Shown here: piece by piece, positions 53,228 to 63,661 of the stretch
Numbering within the stretch: position 1 is the first letter of the stretch
Layout of the letters: each line of letters starts with the position of its first letter
Assembly: GCA_964555625.1 (NCBI GenBank)
Contig: CAZKTE010000002.1
Coordinates: 1-64,000, forward strand
Length of the DNA: 64,000 nucleotides
Direction of reading: 5' to 3'
Source of the DNA: CAZJKE01 sp964555625
GTDB taxonomy: Bacteria; Planctomycetota; Phycisphaerae; Phycisphaerales; SM1A02
The notes under the pieces: generated by a model
Told to the model about the DNA's origin: nothing
Database searches by the model: none
Seen by the model: only the letters and a program-made list of their open reading frames with translations
Translations under genes and position numbers: made by a program

Positions 53228-55945
53228 CTACATCGTGTACACGGCGTCAAGCGCACGGCTCAGCCGCTCATGCATGTCCTCGAGGTGCGCCTGCGTATAG
53301 GTGTCGAGGCTGTTGCCACCCTCGAGCACGCCGCCAACGCGATCTCGCAGGTGCCGCACATGGTGCAGCGCAAGCGTGCCCACGGGCCCGAACATTCGCA
53401 CGCGCCCCGTTGCCAGACCCACGAGCCGGTCGGTCATCTCGGACTGCAGGTTTCGACGCATGGACGAGATCATCGGCTTTCGGTCGGACCACTCGCCGTC
53501 GGAGCCCTCGTCGCTAATGTCGGAGTAGATGTGGTCCACGAGAGTGCCGAGGATTTCGGCGACTGTGATGGCGTCCTCGTCGGCGGGGATCCGAAACTCG
53601 TTGTCATAAACCATGCCCAGCTGCGAAGGACGCATCAGGCCAGAGAGCATCGACGCCTGGAGGCCAAGGATGCGATCGTGGATCGGCCAAGTCGCCTCAC
53701 CGCGGTCGCCACCGCTATCACTCCACTTGTCCACGTTGAAGTGGGCCAGCAGGTTGGGCGTGAGACCGTATGCCTCCTCGTTGAGCGTGTTGTCAATGAC
53801 GAATCGCAGCGCGGCACGCTGCTTGTCGACGTCCACGACCTCGATCGGGGGACGATCCTCGTCACCGAAGTCGCCCTTCTTGTTGCGACTGACGTGTGCG
53901 CCGCCGATCCAGTCGGCCATCATGCTCGCCGCCGATGTCTGCATGCGCAGCGTGACCTCGTAGCCACGGCGTGCCTTGGACCAGCTGTCACCGTCCTCGA
54001 CGTATGAGTCCAGCAAACCCGACCGGAGCTTGGCGATGATCCGCATCTGGTTCTCGGCGTAGGACAGCGGGTCCTTGGCGAAGTCGTATCGCTTGGCCAG
54101 CGGATCCGGTCCACCAGTGTCGTCGTCTGTCAGGTATGCGTTCTCTGGCTCGTTGGCCTTGGCGAGCACCTCGTCGGTCTTCCCGAGCGTGTAGCCGTAC
54201 TCGATGGCCCAGTGGTCGTATGGACCGATCGTGATCATCGCGAAGTCGCCCTGCACTTCGCCGGCATCAAGGCTGAAGTTCACCGGGTTGTAGTCCATCA
54301 CGGAGGCCGTGAAGGGCGTCTTGCCCTTGAGTTCCTCCGAGTTGATTTCCGCGAGCGTGTAGAGGCTCGAGGCCTTGAAGTTGTGGCGCAGGCCCAGGGT
54401 GTGGCCGACCTCGTGCGCAGTCAGCGCAGAGAGCAGCGGCCCGATGAACCACTCGGGGATCCCGTCGAGGTTGTCGCTCGTGGCACGGGTATCGCCCTCG
54501 GGCACGCCCGCATCGATCAGCTCCAGGGACTCCAGGCTCAGGCGGGCAATGGCCATCTGCCCGGCCAGTTGGTAGGCCGCCAGACAATGGTGATCTTCGT
54601 CGCCGAGCCACCCGGCAATCTCCGCCAAGTCCGGATCCCCGGCGAGCATTGGATCTGTGGGCGTGGCGCCGGAGGTCCCCTGCGGCTGGGCCGCCAGGCG
54701 TGCGCGGGTCACCGGGTCAGCCATGCGTACGCGGGGGTCCCAGCTTGGGTACTGGGCAAGCCAGGCGAGGTCCTGCTCGTTCATGCCAGCCATTGCCTCT
54801 GTCGCCGGGGTCTGCTGGCTGTACCAGCGCCAATAGGCGCGAATCCAGCCGTCGGTGAGTACGACGTCGGCATCGAGGATCTGACCGGTCAGCGGGTGCG
54901 CACGTGAGGGGCCGATAGCGGTGGCCACGTCGTTGTGGATCCACCGAATGAAGTTGTAGCGGACGTCCTCAGGATCCTTGTCCATGTGCGCGCCGGTCGC
55001 GGAGTCCTGGTAGTAGGCCTCGACCGCATTGTCGATGCCAATCTCGCGAAAGGCCTCGTTCCAGTAGAGGATGCCGTCCCGGATCCATCGCCGGTATCGC
55101 ACGGGCACCGTATGCTCGACGTAGAAGATGATCGGCTGCTTGGGAGGACTGAGCGTCAGCTTGGGGTCACGCTTCTGGAGGTCCCAGCGGTTGATGTAGC
55201 GGACCCACTTGTCCTCGTCGTGGAACTGGCCGAGATCGCGGAAGGACGTCGTAAAGTAGCCGACTCGCTCATCAGCGACGCGGGGCTTGTAACTGCCGCG
55301 CTCGGGTACCTCGCTGATCGAGTAGTGGATCGTGCGGAGCACGCCGCCACCGGTGGGTACCTCGAAGGCTACTTCGATGTTCCGCGGGAATGCCTTTGCC
55401 TTCTCGATGCTCGCAAGGCGCCGATTGGCACCACTGCCGACGCTGCCGGCCAGCTTCGCCGCGTTGCCGACGAGCAGTTCATCGAGGTCGATGACCGGCT
55501 GACCGTTTGGTCCGGTAGCCGCGATGGCCATGTCCAGCAGGACCGTGTCGGTGAACACCGTGTCGACGGACGCCCTCGATGATGCCTCCCCGGTGGAACG
55601 CACGGCGACCTGCGGCTGGATGATTGCGATGCGATCGCCGTAGCGGCGGAAGTAGATGTAGCGTTCGGCACCCTGGAGGCCTGAGAAGGTCACGCCAGCT
55701 GAGGGCGTTACGGCGATGAAGAACTTCTTCTTCTCCCAGCCACGGGGCAGCTCGGCGAGGACTTGGTTCTCCTTGTTGTTGACCCAGAGGCCAAAGAGCG
55801 GACGCGATCCGTCAGCAGTCGAGATGACCTGGGTGTAGCCATCGTTGATCTCGTCGAACTTCCGTGGCGCGGCGAGGGAAGTCGTCGCGATGGTGACGGT
55901 CAGGGTCGCCAGCAGGCCGGTCGTACGTGCGGTCAACATGTCCAT
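53228..55945 (-). CDS. Large exported zinc metalloprotease (DUF5117/DUF4953 type)
   Basis: About 903-905 residues. Signal segment TTGLLATLTVTIATTSLAA is followed by a DUF5117-like beta part and then the protease domain. The zinc site HEVGHTLGLRH (His509, Glu510, His513, His519, counting from the ATG at 55939) has the metzincin pattern HExxHxxGxxH, with the Met-turn VMDYNPVNF 40 residues on. FGLWVNNKENQVLAELPR is usual at the start. AGGAG is seven bases before 55939, so that ATG is a better start than 55945. It should degrade proteins in the periplasm or outside. Confidence 0.9.
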   Translation of the reverse strand: MDMLTARTTGLLATLTVTIATTSLAAPRKFDEINDGYTQVISTADGSRPLFGLWVNNKENQVLAELPRGWEKKKFFIAVTPSAGVTFSGLQGAERYIYFRRYGDRIAIIQPQVAVRSTGEASSRASVDTVFTDTVLLDMAIAATGPNGQPVIDLDELLVGNAAKLAGSVGSGANRRLASIEKAKAFPRNIEVAFEVPTGGGVLRTIHYSISEVPERGSYKPRVADERVGYFTTSFRDLGQFHDEDKWVRYINRWDLQKRDPKLTLSPPKQPIIFYVEHTVPVRYRRWIRDGILYWNEAFREIGIDNAVEAYYQDSATGAHMDKDPEDVRYNFIRWIHNDVATAIGPSRAHPLTGQILDADVVLTDGWIRAYWRWYSQQTPATEAMAGMNEQDLAWLAQYPSWDPRVRMADPVTRARLAAQPQGTSGATPTDPMLAGDPDLAEIAGWLGDEDHHCLAAYQLAGQMAIARLSLESLELIDAGVPEGDTRATSDNLDGIPEWFIGPLLSALTAHEVGHTLGLRHNFKASSLYTLAEINSEELKGKTPFTASVMDYNPVNFSLDAGEVQGDFAMITIGPYDHWAIEYGYTLGKTDEVLAKANEPENAYLTDDDTGGPDPLAKRYDFAKDPLSYAENQMRIIAKLRSGLLDSYVEDGDSWSKARRGYEVTLRMQTSAASMMADWIGGAHVSRNKKGDFGDEDRPPIEVVDVDKQRAALRFVIDNTLNEEAYGLTPNLLAHFNVDKWSDSGGDRGEATWPIHDRILGLQASMLSGLMRPSQLGMVYDNEFRIPADEDAITVAEILGTLVDHIYSDISDEGSDGEWSDRKPMISSMRRNLQSEMTDRLVGLATGRVRMFGPVGTLALHHVRHLRDRVGGVLEGGNSLDTYTQAHLEDMHERLSRALDAVYTM

Positions 55946-56163
55946 GCTCCTGAAGGTCCTTCTCTCCGTTGTGGCCACTCGTGTCGGGGGCCGAAAACCC
56001 CCCCGTGGGTCCGAATCAGCAGCATCGGCGAGGATCGCCACGCGGCTGGAACACGAAGTGCGCGGGGTCGGCCATTGTGGTTCTCGGACCTTCCATTGGC
56101 AACAGGCAAGCGAGCAAGTGCCCCTGGCGCTGTCACGAAGTGGGTTGGTGGCGGACGGCCTCG

Positions 56164-56664
56164 TCAGGTCGGCAGGTTCGCGACGGTGCCGGCCTGCTCG
56201 GCCCGGAAGTCCATCAGGGCCTGTGCCAGATCGCTGTCGCTCGCTGCCAGCACCTGGACTGCGAAGATTGCGGCGTTCGTCGCCCCGGCCCCGCCGATGG
56301 CGAATGTCGCCACCGGCACACCCTTGGGCATCTGCACCGTCGAGAGCAGCGAGTCGAGGCCATCGAGCGACCAAGCCTGCATCGGACAGCCGAGTACGGG
56401 CCTGCTGGTGTGGGCCGCCACGACCCCAGCCAGATGTGCTGCGCCGCCCGCGGCGCAGATGAACACCTCGATCCCGCGTGACTCCGCGTCGGCCAGGTAG
56501 GCCCGCAGACGATCGGGATTTCGATGCGCGGAGATCGCGTTGCACTCGTGTGCCACGTTGAAATTCGTCAGCATCGTGCTGGCACGTTCCATTGTGGGCC
56601 AGTCCGATGGGCTCCCCATCAGAATCGCGATGCGCGCGTCGTCCGTGGTGTTCCAGTCACTCAT
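56164..56664 (-). CDS. purE: N5-carboxyaminoimidazole ribonucleotide mutase PurE
   Basis: 166 residues. It moves a carboxyl group in purine synthesis. The class I markers are MGSPSDWPTME, ISAHRNPDR, FICAAGGAAHLAG, RPVLGCPMQ and PVATFAIGGAGATNAA. Start MSDWNTTDD was chosen; an upstream ATG at 56685 adds seven residues. It lies 218 bp upstream of the protease gene on the same strand. No purK is in the window. Confidence 0.95.
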   Translation of the reverse strand: MSDWNTTDDARIAILMGSPSDWPTMERASTMLTNFNVAHECNAISAHRNPDRLRAYLADAESRGIEVFICAAGGAAHLAGVVAAHTSRPVLGCPMQAWSLDGLDSLLSTVQMPKGVPVATFAIGGAGATNAAIFAVQVLAASDSDLAQALMDFRAEQAGTVANLPT

Positions 56665-56706
56665 GGGACCGTGCATGATACCCAAACCACCCCATCAAGG
56701 CACCGC

Positions 56707-56712
56707 TACAAT
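56707..56712 (+). promoter_or_regulatory. Candidate -10 element of tRNA-Gln
   Basis: TACAAT, five of six to the consensus, lies 15 bases before the tRNA. No convincing -35 is seen 17 bases upstream. Confidence 0.35.
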
Positions 56713-56726
56713 TGGCAGTCCCCCAC

Positions 56727-56797
56727 TGGGGATTGGTGTAACGGTAGCACGGCTGACTCTGAATCAGTTAGTCAAGGTTCGAATCCTTGATCCCCAG
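56727..56797 (+). tRNA. tRNA-Gln (anticodon CTG)
   Basis: 71 bases. The 7-bp acceptor stem TGGGGAT/ATCCCCA, D-arm with GGTAGCA, anticodon stem GCTGA/TCAGT around the loop CTCTGAA (anticodon CTG), and the T-arm with GGTTCGAATCC all fit. The CCA end is not encoded. It reads glutamine CAG codons. Confidence 0.95.
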
Positions 56798-56802
56798 CTT
56801 TC

Positions 56803-56833
56803 GCCGCCCGGCCTCGCGCCGGGCGGCGTGTTT
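56803..56833 (+). terminator. Terminator after tRNA-Gln, possibly shared
   Basis: GCCGCCCGGC (56803-56812) and GCCGGGCGGC (56818-56827) form a perfect 10-bp stem with loop CTCGC and a short T-stretch (GTGTTTC). It also lies just past the stop of the convergent pseudopilin gene, so it may work for both. Confidence 0.85.
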
Positions 56834-57279
56834 CATTCCAGATCCATGGCTTCAGCCATATCGTCGTGATTTGACAGGTCGTCGTCGGTCTCCACCACGC
56901 CGTCGGGCCCCGCGCAGACCAAGTCGTACCACGCCGCGCCACGAACCTCTCCGGGAAAGCGATAGAACAGGGCCTCGCCCCAGACGTCGCTGGCATGCGA
57001 CGCGTCAAGGTAAGGCCCGCCCCATGCGGCTACTTCCTCGCGGTCGACGAGGTCGTCGCGACTCCACAGCACGTTCAGACCCTCAGCGGTGCTCGGGTAG
57101 CGACGCATCGCGGCCTGGAAGGACCGCAGCGCCGTGTCAATGCGATCAAATTGCGCACGCTGCAGGTCGATCGGATTCATGTCGACGCCTCCGCGGAGGT
57201 TGATGCCGACCAGCGCCACGGACGCAAACACGATCGTGATGACGATGAGCACCTCCGCCAGCGACCAGCCCCGCCGCAA
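56833..57279 (-). CDS. GspG-like pseudopilin
   Basis: 148 residues. The prepilin segment is MRRGWSLAEVLIVITIVFA, cleaved after Gly with Trp as +1 rather than Phe. It is followed by a stalk helix and RRYPSTAEGLNVLWSRDDL, which matches the GspG text, then GGPYLDASHASDVWG and YDLVCAGPDGV, the Ca2+-site region of major pseudopilins. It likely sits in a type II-like secretion system with other subunits elsewhere. It is 3 bp from acs and probably co-transcribed. Confidence 0.85.
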   Translation of the reverse strand: MRRGWSLAEVLIVITIVFASVALVGINLRGGVDMNPIDLQRAQFDRIDTALRSFQAAMRRYPSTAEGLNVLWSRDDLVDREEVAAWGGPYLDASHASDVWGEALFYRFPGEVRGAAWYDLVCAGPDGVVETDDDLSNHDDMAEAMDLE

Positions 57280-57282
57280 CCC

Positions 57283-59265
<1,983 letters not shown>

Positions 59266-59301
59266 GGCGGACCTCCTCCTCGAGGCCAGCGATGATACGC
59301 C

Positions 59302-61578
59302 CTAGCGCCGCTTGCGACGTGCCTTGCCGAGGGGCTTGCGGGGCTTCTTCGCCTCGCGACGGGGCATACGCGTAATGCGCACATCCATGCGGCGCGATGC
59401 CAGATCGATGGAGACGATCTGCACTGTGACCGCGTCACCGACGGCGATCGAGGCGCCACTGCGCTCCGCCACCAACTGACCAGTACCCGGCACCGACTTC
59501 CAGCGATCCATCTGACGCGATCCCGTGTCGATCTCGTCGAATCGGGCCATGCCCTCGACGAGGAATCGATCTAGCGACACGAAGACGCCGCTGGCCACCG
59601 AGCCGGTGATGATGCCCTCGAACGTGTCGCCGAGGTGCTGTTCCTCCAGGAACTGCAGTACCAGAAACTTCCGCAGCGACCGCTCCGCCTCCTCCGCGTT
59701 GCGCTCGGTGTCTGAGCAGTGCGCGCCGAGCTCCACAAGTCGTCCCTCGTCGAGCACGCCGTGGTCATCCATCATTCGCCGACCCAACCCCCGTCGCTTG
59801 CGGCCTCGCGGCACGTTCTGGCCGTTCTCCGTGTGATCGAGATAGGCCTGCAGCACCCGATGGACCAGAAGGTCCGGGTAGCGACGAATCGGGCTCGTGT
59901 AGTGGGCGTAGTGCGCGCTGGCCAGCGCGAAGTGCCCGACCAGCGCGGGGCTGTAACTGGCGCGCGAGAGCGTTCGGAGTACCGCGAAGTGCGCGGCGCG
60001 CGCCGCAGGCGTCTTTGCAGTCGCCGTAAGCAGCCGCTGGAGATCCTCGCGGGTTGGTTCCTCGGGCAGCGATGCACCCACGGATCGCGCGAAGATCCGC
60101 AACTCCTCGATGTCTCCGAATCGCGGCTCGGGGTGAGTGCGGCGAATCAGGGGGACCTCGAGATCGGAAAACAGCCGCGCGATGGCCTCGTTGGCTTCGA
60201 CCATGCACATCTCGATCACGCGGTGCGTGAAGGCGTCGTCTTCCTCGTGCGCGTCGATGACGTGGCCATCGTCATCAAACTCGAGCTCGACCTCGGGCAG
60301 CGCCAACTCGATCATCCCGTCGCGGCGACGACGCTTGAGCAGCACCCGCGCAAGCCGGTCGACCTCGCGGACCGCCGCGACCAGGTCATCGCTGTAGTCA
60401 CCCTCGATCGCCGCCTGCGCGCGGGCCTCCGCCTCGTCTCCATCGATGAGCGCCTGGGCCTCAAGGTAGGTCAGTCGGCGATCTGAGCAGATCACCGCGC
60501 TGCAGCAGCGTTGGCCCACGACACGGCCCTTGCCGTCGAATCGAATGAAGACCGACTTGGTCCATCGCCGCTGGCCCTCCTGCAGCGAGCAGACGCCATT
60601 GGAGAGCACCTCGGGGAGCATCGGGATGACGCGACGCGGCAGGTAGACGCTGTTTCCGCGACGGATGGCCTCCATGTCAAGCGGGCCGTCCTGCGCGATG
60701 AAACTTGCAACGTCAGCGATGTGCACGCCCAGCTCCCAGCCGTCGCCATCGGGCTCGATCGTCAGGGCATCATCGAAGTCCCGCGCGTCGGGCGGGTCGA
60801 TCGTGAACGTCAGGCGTCCGGTGAGATCCTCTCGATCATCGTCGCTGCCAGACTCGAAGTGATCGAGGGAGGCGCGTGCTTCCTCGACCGCATCATCCGG
60901 GAAGGACTCTGTGAGGCCATGGGCGAGCATGACGGCGGCGGTCTCGACGTCGGGTCGACCGGCGTCTCCGAGCACCTCCGTGATGACTCCCTCGCCCAGA
61001 TAGTTCTGCTCTGGGAAGTGGATCATGTCGAAGGCGACCTTCTGGCCCTCCTTGGCGTTCTTGGCGCCCACATCGCGCACGACCACCGCGTCATGCAGGT
61101 CGCGACCGTCGGGATCGACGAGCCACTGCTTGCCCTTGCGAAAGAGTCGGCCCACATAGGCCGTTCGGCCTCGCTCGAGGACGCGCTCAATGCGCCCTGA
61201 GGCTCCTCGATCCTTCCACCGGCCGGTCTTGGAGACGCTCGCTCGCACGGTGTCGCCGGTGACCGCGTCGCCCTCGGCGCCGCGTGGGATGTAGAGGTCG
61301 CCCTCGCGGTAGCGCAGGGTGGGTCGCACAAAGCCGAATCCTCGCTCGTGCTGGCGGTACTTGCCGTCGATCTCGCCGGACATCTCCGGCAATCGCAGCA
61401 GGCCGTGCTTGTCGCGCTCGATCAGCCCCCCCTCGATGGCATCGGAAACGGCCTGCTCGAAGCGATCGAGCTCCTCGTCGTCGATGCGCAGATCCCGCGC
61501 GATGGTCTTGCCATCACTGGGTGCGTACCCGCCGTGGGCGAGGTGGTCGATGATGCGAGTGTTATGGCGTAGTGGCAT
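59302..61578 (-). CDS. rnr: Ribonuclease R
   Basis: 758 residues, 3'-5' exoribonuclease able to pass structured RNA. The N-terminal helical and cold-shock domains (HERGFGFVRPTLRYREGDL) precede the RNB core, with metal-binding Asp in TFTIDPPDARDFDDALTI and HIADVASFIAQDGPLD. Later HYAHYTSPIRRYPDLLVHR is typical. The S1 domain near residue 650 (TFEGIITGSVASGVFVSLDR) and a Lys/Arg-rich tail complete it. The start is at MPLRHNTR, one base after the FmdB-type stop. It is in the chaperone transcript. Confidence 0.95.
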   Translation of the reverse strand: MPLRHNTRIIDHLAHGGYAPSDGKTIARDLRIDDEELDRFEQAVSDAIEGGLIERDKHGLLRLPEMSGEIDGKYRQHERGFGFVRPTLRYREGDLYIPRGAEGDAVTGDTVRASVSKTGRWKDRGASGRIERVLERGRTAYVGRLFRKGKQWLVDPDGRDLHDAVVVRDVGAKNAKEGQKVAFDMIHFPEQNYLGEGVITEVLGDAGRPDVETAAVMLAHGLTESFPDDAVEEARASLDHFESGSDDDREDLTGRLTFTIDPPDARDFDDALTIEPDGDGWELGVHIADVASFIAQDGPLDMEAIRRGNSVYLPRRVIPMLPEVLSNGVCSLQEGQRRWTKSVFIRFDGKGRVVGQRCCSAVICSDRRLTYLEAQALIDGDEAEARAQAAIEGDYSDDLVAAVREVDRLARVLLKRRRRDGMIELALPEVELEFDDDGHVIDAHEEDDAFTHRVIEMCMVEANEAIARLFSDLEVPLIRRTHPEPRFGDIEELRIFARSVGASLPEEPTREDLQRLLTATAKTPAARAAHFAVLRTLSRASYSPALVGHFALASAHYAHYTSPIRRYPDLLVHRVLQAYLDHTENGQNVPRGRKRRGLGRRMMDDHGVLDEGRLVELGAHCSDTERNAEEAERSLRKFLVLQFLEEQHLGDTFEGIITGSVASGVFVSLDRFLVEGMARFDEIDTGSRQMDRWKSVPGTGQLVAERSGASIAVGDAVTVQIVSIDLASRRMDVRITRMPRREAKKPRKPLGKARRKRR

Positions 61579-61579
61579 G

Positions 61580-61882
61580 TCAGTCCTTCGAGGACGATGG
61601 CGCGTCGGCCTTCTTCCCCGAGTCCCCCTTCTTCTTCTCGTCCTTCTTGGACGGGCTTGCAGCATCCTGCTCGGCCTTGCGACCCTTCTTGTAGGAGTCG
61701 CTGCGGTAATCGGTCTCGTAGAATCCGCCGCCCTTGAAGACGACGGCTGAGCCGGTCCCGATGAGGCGCTTGAGCGTGAGCTTGCCGCACTCCGGGCACT
61801 TTCGCTTCAGGCCGGCACTCATCATCTGGAAGAGCTCGAAGGCATGGCCGCAGGCCTTGCATCGATAGTCGTAGGTCGGCAC
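61580..61882 (-). CDS. FmdB-family zinc-ribbon regulator-like protein
   Basis: 100 residues from a GTG: VPTYDYRCKACGHAFELFQ, with a second pair CPECGKLTLKRLIGTGSA. Four cysteines make a zinc ribbon of the FmdB/CxxC_CxxC_SSSS type. VVFKGGGFYETDYRSDSYKKG is the family end. A Lys/Asp-rich tail follows. Overlaps neither grpE nor rnr and lies in the same run of genes. Function unsure, possibly regulatory or a ribosome/assembly factor. Confidence 0.88.
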   Translation of the reverse strand: MPTYDYRCKACGHAFELFQMMSAGLKRKCPECGKLTLKRLIGTGSAVVFKGGGFYETDYRSDSYKKGRKAEQDAASPSKKDEKKKGDSGKKADAPSSSKD

Positions 61883-61883
61883 G

Positions 61884-62447
61884 TCAGGCGTCCTCGTAGT
61901 CCTGATCGTCCTGATCCTCGGCGGCCGCTGCAACCGCGATCTTCGCCGGCTGGATGACCTGATCCTCGAGCCGCCAGCCGCCTTGGAGGACCGACACGAC
62001 GTGGTTCTCCTCGATCTCGTCGCTGGGCTGCCGCAGCATCGCCTCGTGCAGCGTCGGGTCAAATGGCTCGCCCGGTTCTGGGGCGATGGCCACCACGCCC
62101 AGTTCGGCGAGCCCGCGCAGCAGCTCGTCGCGTGCCATCACGAATCCCTCGACGACCGCGTCGTCCTCGGCGTGCTCGATGGCCATTGCAAACTGCTCGA
62201 GGGCGGGCAGGATCGCCCGTACCACGCCGGCGATGCCGCTGCGATGGGCGCGTCCCTCGTTCTCAATGGAGCGCCGCTGGAAGTTCTTGAAGTCGGCTAG
62301 GGCGCGCAGCCGCGCCTCCTGCGCCGCATCAAGTTCGGCTCGCAGCTGATCCTCGACGCTGACCTCCTCGACAACCCCCTCGGCTGCCTGGGCCTCAACG
62401 TCACCTTCCTGCTCCTGCTTTGGCTTGCTCATCATCATGGCATTCAA
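61884..62447 (-). CDS. grpE: GrpE nucleotide exchange factor
   Basis: 187 residues. It releases ADP from DnaK. The long N-terminal coiled coil (DQLRAELDAAQEARLRALAD) and FKNFQRRSIENEGRAHRSGI are followed by LPALEQFAMAIEHAE and a C-terminal wing (HEAMLRQPSDEIEENHVVSV, LQGGWRLEDQVIQPAKIAV). Start ATG overlaps the dnaJ stop (ATGA). The tail is acidic. It is downstream of dnaJ; dnaK is not in the window. Confidence 0.94.
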   Translation of the reverse strand: MNAMMMSKPKQEQEGDVEAQAAEGVVEEVSVEDQLRAELDAAQEARLRALADFKNFQRRSIENEGRAHRSGIAGVVRAILPALEQFAMAIEHAEDDAVVEGFVMARDELLRGLAELGVVAIAPEPGEPFDPTLHEAMLRQPSDEIEENHVVSVLQGGWRLEDQVIQPAKIAVAAAAEDQDDQDYEDA

Positions 62448-63598
62448 TCCTCGCGTTCGCGTCCGCCGGTCACGACGTCGCGCAACTTGTCCCAGAAGGA
62501 GCCGTTGGGCTCGTTGACTGGCACGTCCTCGGTGGCCGCGTACTCCTTCAGCAGCCGCTGCTGCTCGTCGGCGAGCTTGCGCGGCACGATCAACCTCGCC
62601 ACGACTACCAAATCGCCGCGACGGCCGCTTCGGAGGCTGGGCAGGCCCGCCCCGCCGATGCGGAATACCGTGCTGGGCTGCGTGCCCGACGGGATCTCGA
62701 GTTCCTTCGTGCCGTCAAGACCATCGACCTCGATCGATGCGCCCATGGCAAGCTGCGTAAAGGTCACGGCCGCCACAGTAATGAGGTGGTCGCCGTCTCG
62801 CTCGAAGCGATCATCGCCGCTGACGCGCACGAGCACGTGCAGGTCGCCGGGTGTCCCGGACCCATCCGGCGACACCTCCGGGGCAGGCGGTTCGCCCTCG
62901 CCGCCGACGCGCACCGCCTGGCCATCGTGGACCCCGGCGGGAATGCGCACCCGCAGGCTGCGGTGAACCGCCATGCGGCCGCGGCCGCTGCAGTCCTTGC
63001 AGTGCTCGCTGATGATCGATCCGCGGCCGCGGCAGGTCGGGCACGTCGAGACCATGCGAAACATCCCGCCCAGGCCCGCCTGTTGGACCTGGCCATTTCC
63101 GTTGCAGGTCGTGCAGCTGGCAGGAACGCTTCCAGGGGCGGCGCCGCTGCCGCTGCAGCCGCCACAGACATCGAGCCGGTCGAACTCCACGTCGCACTCG
63201 GTACCGGTCAACACGTCATGGAGCGTGATCTCGACGTCGGTCTCCAGGTCGTAGCCGCGACGCTGTCGCGGCTGGCGACTGGCGCGGCCGCCGAAGCCGC
63301 CGAGGATGTCGTCGAACATCGAGAAGATGTCCTCGACGTTCATCGAGCGGAAGTCATGTCCCGGGCGCCCGCGGAGTCCTGCATGCCCATGCGCGTCGTA
63401 GACGCGACGGCGCTCGGGATCGCTGAGCACCTCGTAGGCCTCGGCGCACTCCTTGAAGCTGCGCTCGGCCTCCTCGTCACCCGGATTGCGATCCGGATGG
63501 TACTTCATCGCCAGGCGACGATAGGCGCGCTTGACATCCTCAGCGCTTGAATCTCGCTGCAACGAGAGCACGTCGTAGTAGTCACGCGTTGCGGTCAT
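62444..63598 (-). CDS. dnaJ: Chaperone DnaJ
   Basis: 384 residues. J-domain at the start (DYYDVLSLQRDSSAEDVKRA with HPD in MKYHPDRNPG). The Gly/Phe region follows (SMFDDILGGFGGRA). Four CxxCxGxG repeats bind two zincs: CGGCSGSG, CTTCNGNG, CPTCRGRG and CKDCSGRG. C-terminal substrate domains end the protein. The start MTATRDYYDVL was chosen over an upstream ATG at 63628. Stop overlaps grpE. GroEL is 63 bp upstream. Confidence 0.96.
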   Translation of the reverse strand: MTATRDYYDVLSLQRDSSAEDVKRAYRRLAMKYHPDRNPGDEEAERSFKECAEAYEVLSDPERRRVYDAHGHAGLRGRPGHDFRSMNVEDIFSMFDDILGGFGGRASRQPRQRRGYDLETDVEITLHDVLTGTECDVEFDRLDVCGGCSGSGAAPGSVPASCTTCNGNGQVQQAGLGGMFRMVSTCPTCRGRGSIISEHCKDCSGRGRMAVHRSLRVRIPAGVHDGQAVRVGGEGEPPAPEVSPDGSGTPGDLHVLVRVSGDDRFERDGDHLITVAAVTFTQLAMGASIEVDGLDGTKELEIPSGTQPSTVFRIGGAGLPSLRSGRRGDLVVVARLIVPRKLADEQQRLLKEYAATEDVPVNEPNGSFWDKLRDVVTGGRERED

Positions 63599-63661
63599 CG
63601 CACGCCAACGGAAACACCGATCCGGCATGGATCGGCGCCCCGATGCCCCTTGAAGCAGCCG

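Noticed and set aside
62420..63550. 376-codon open frame on the plus strand
   Set aside because: Antisense to dnaJ; Ala-rich with no domain.
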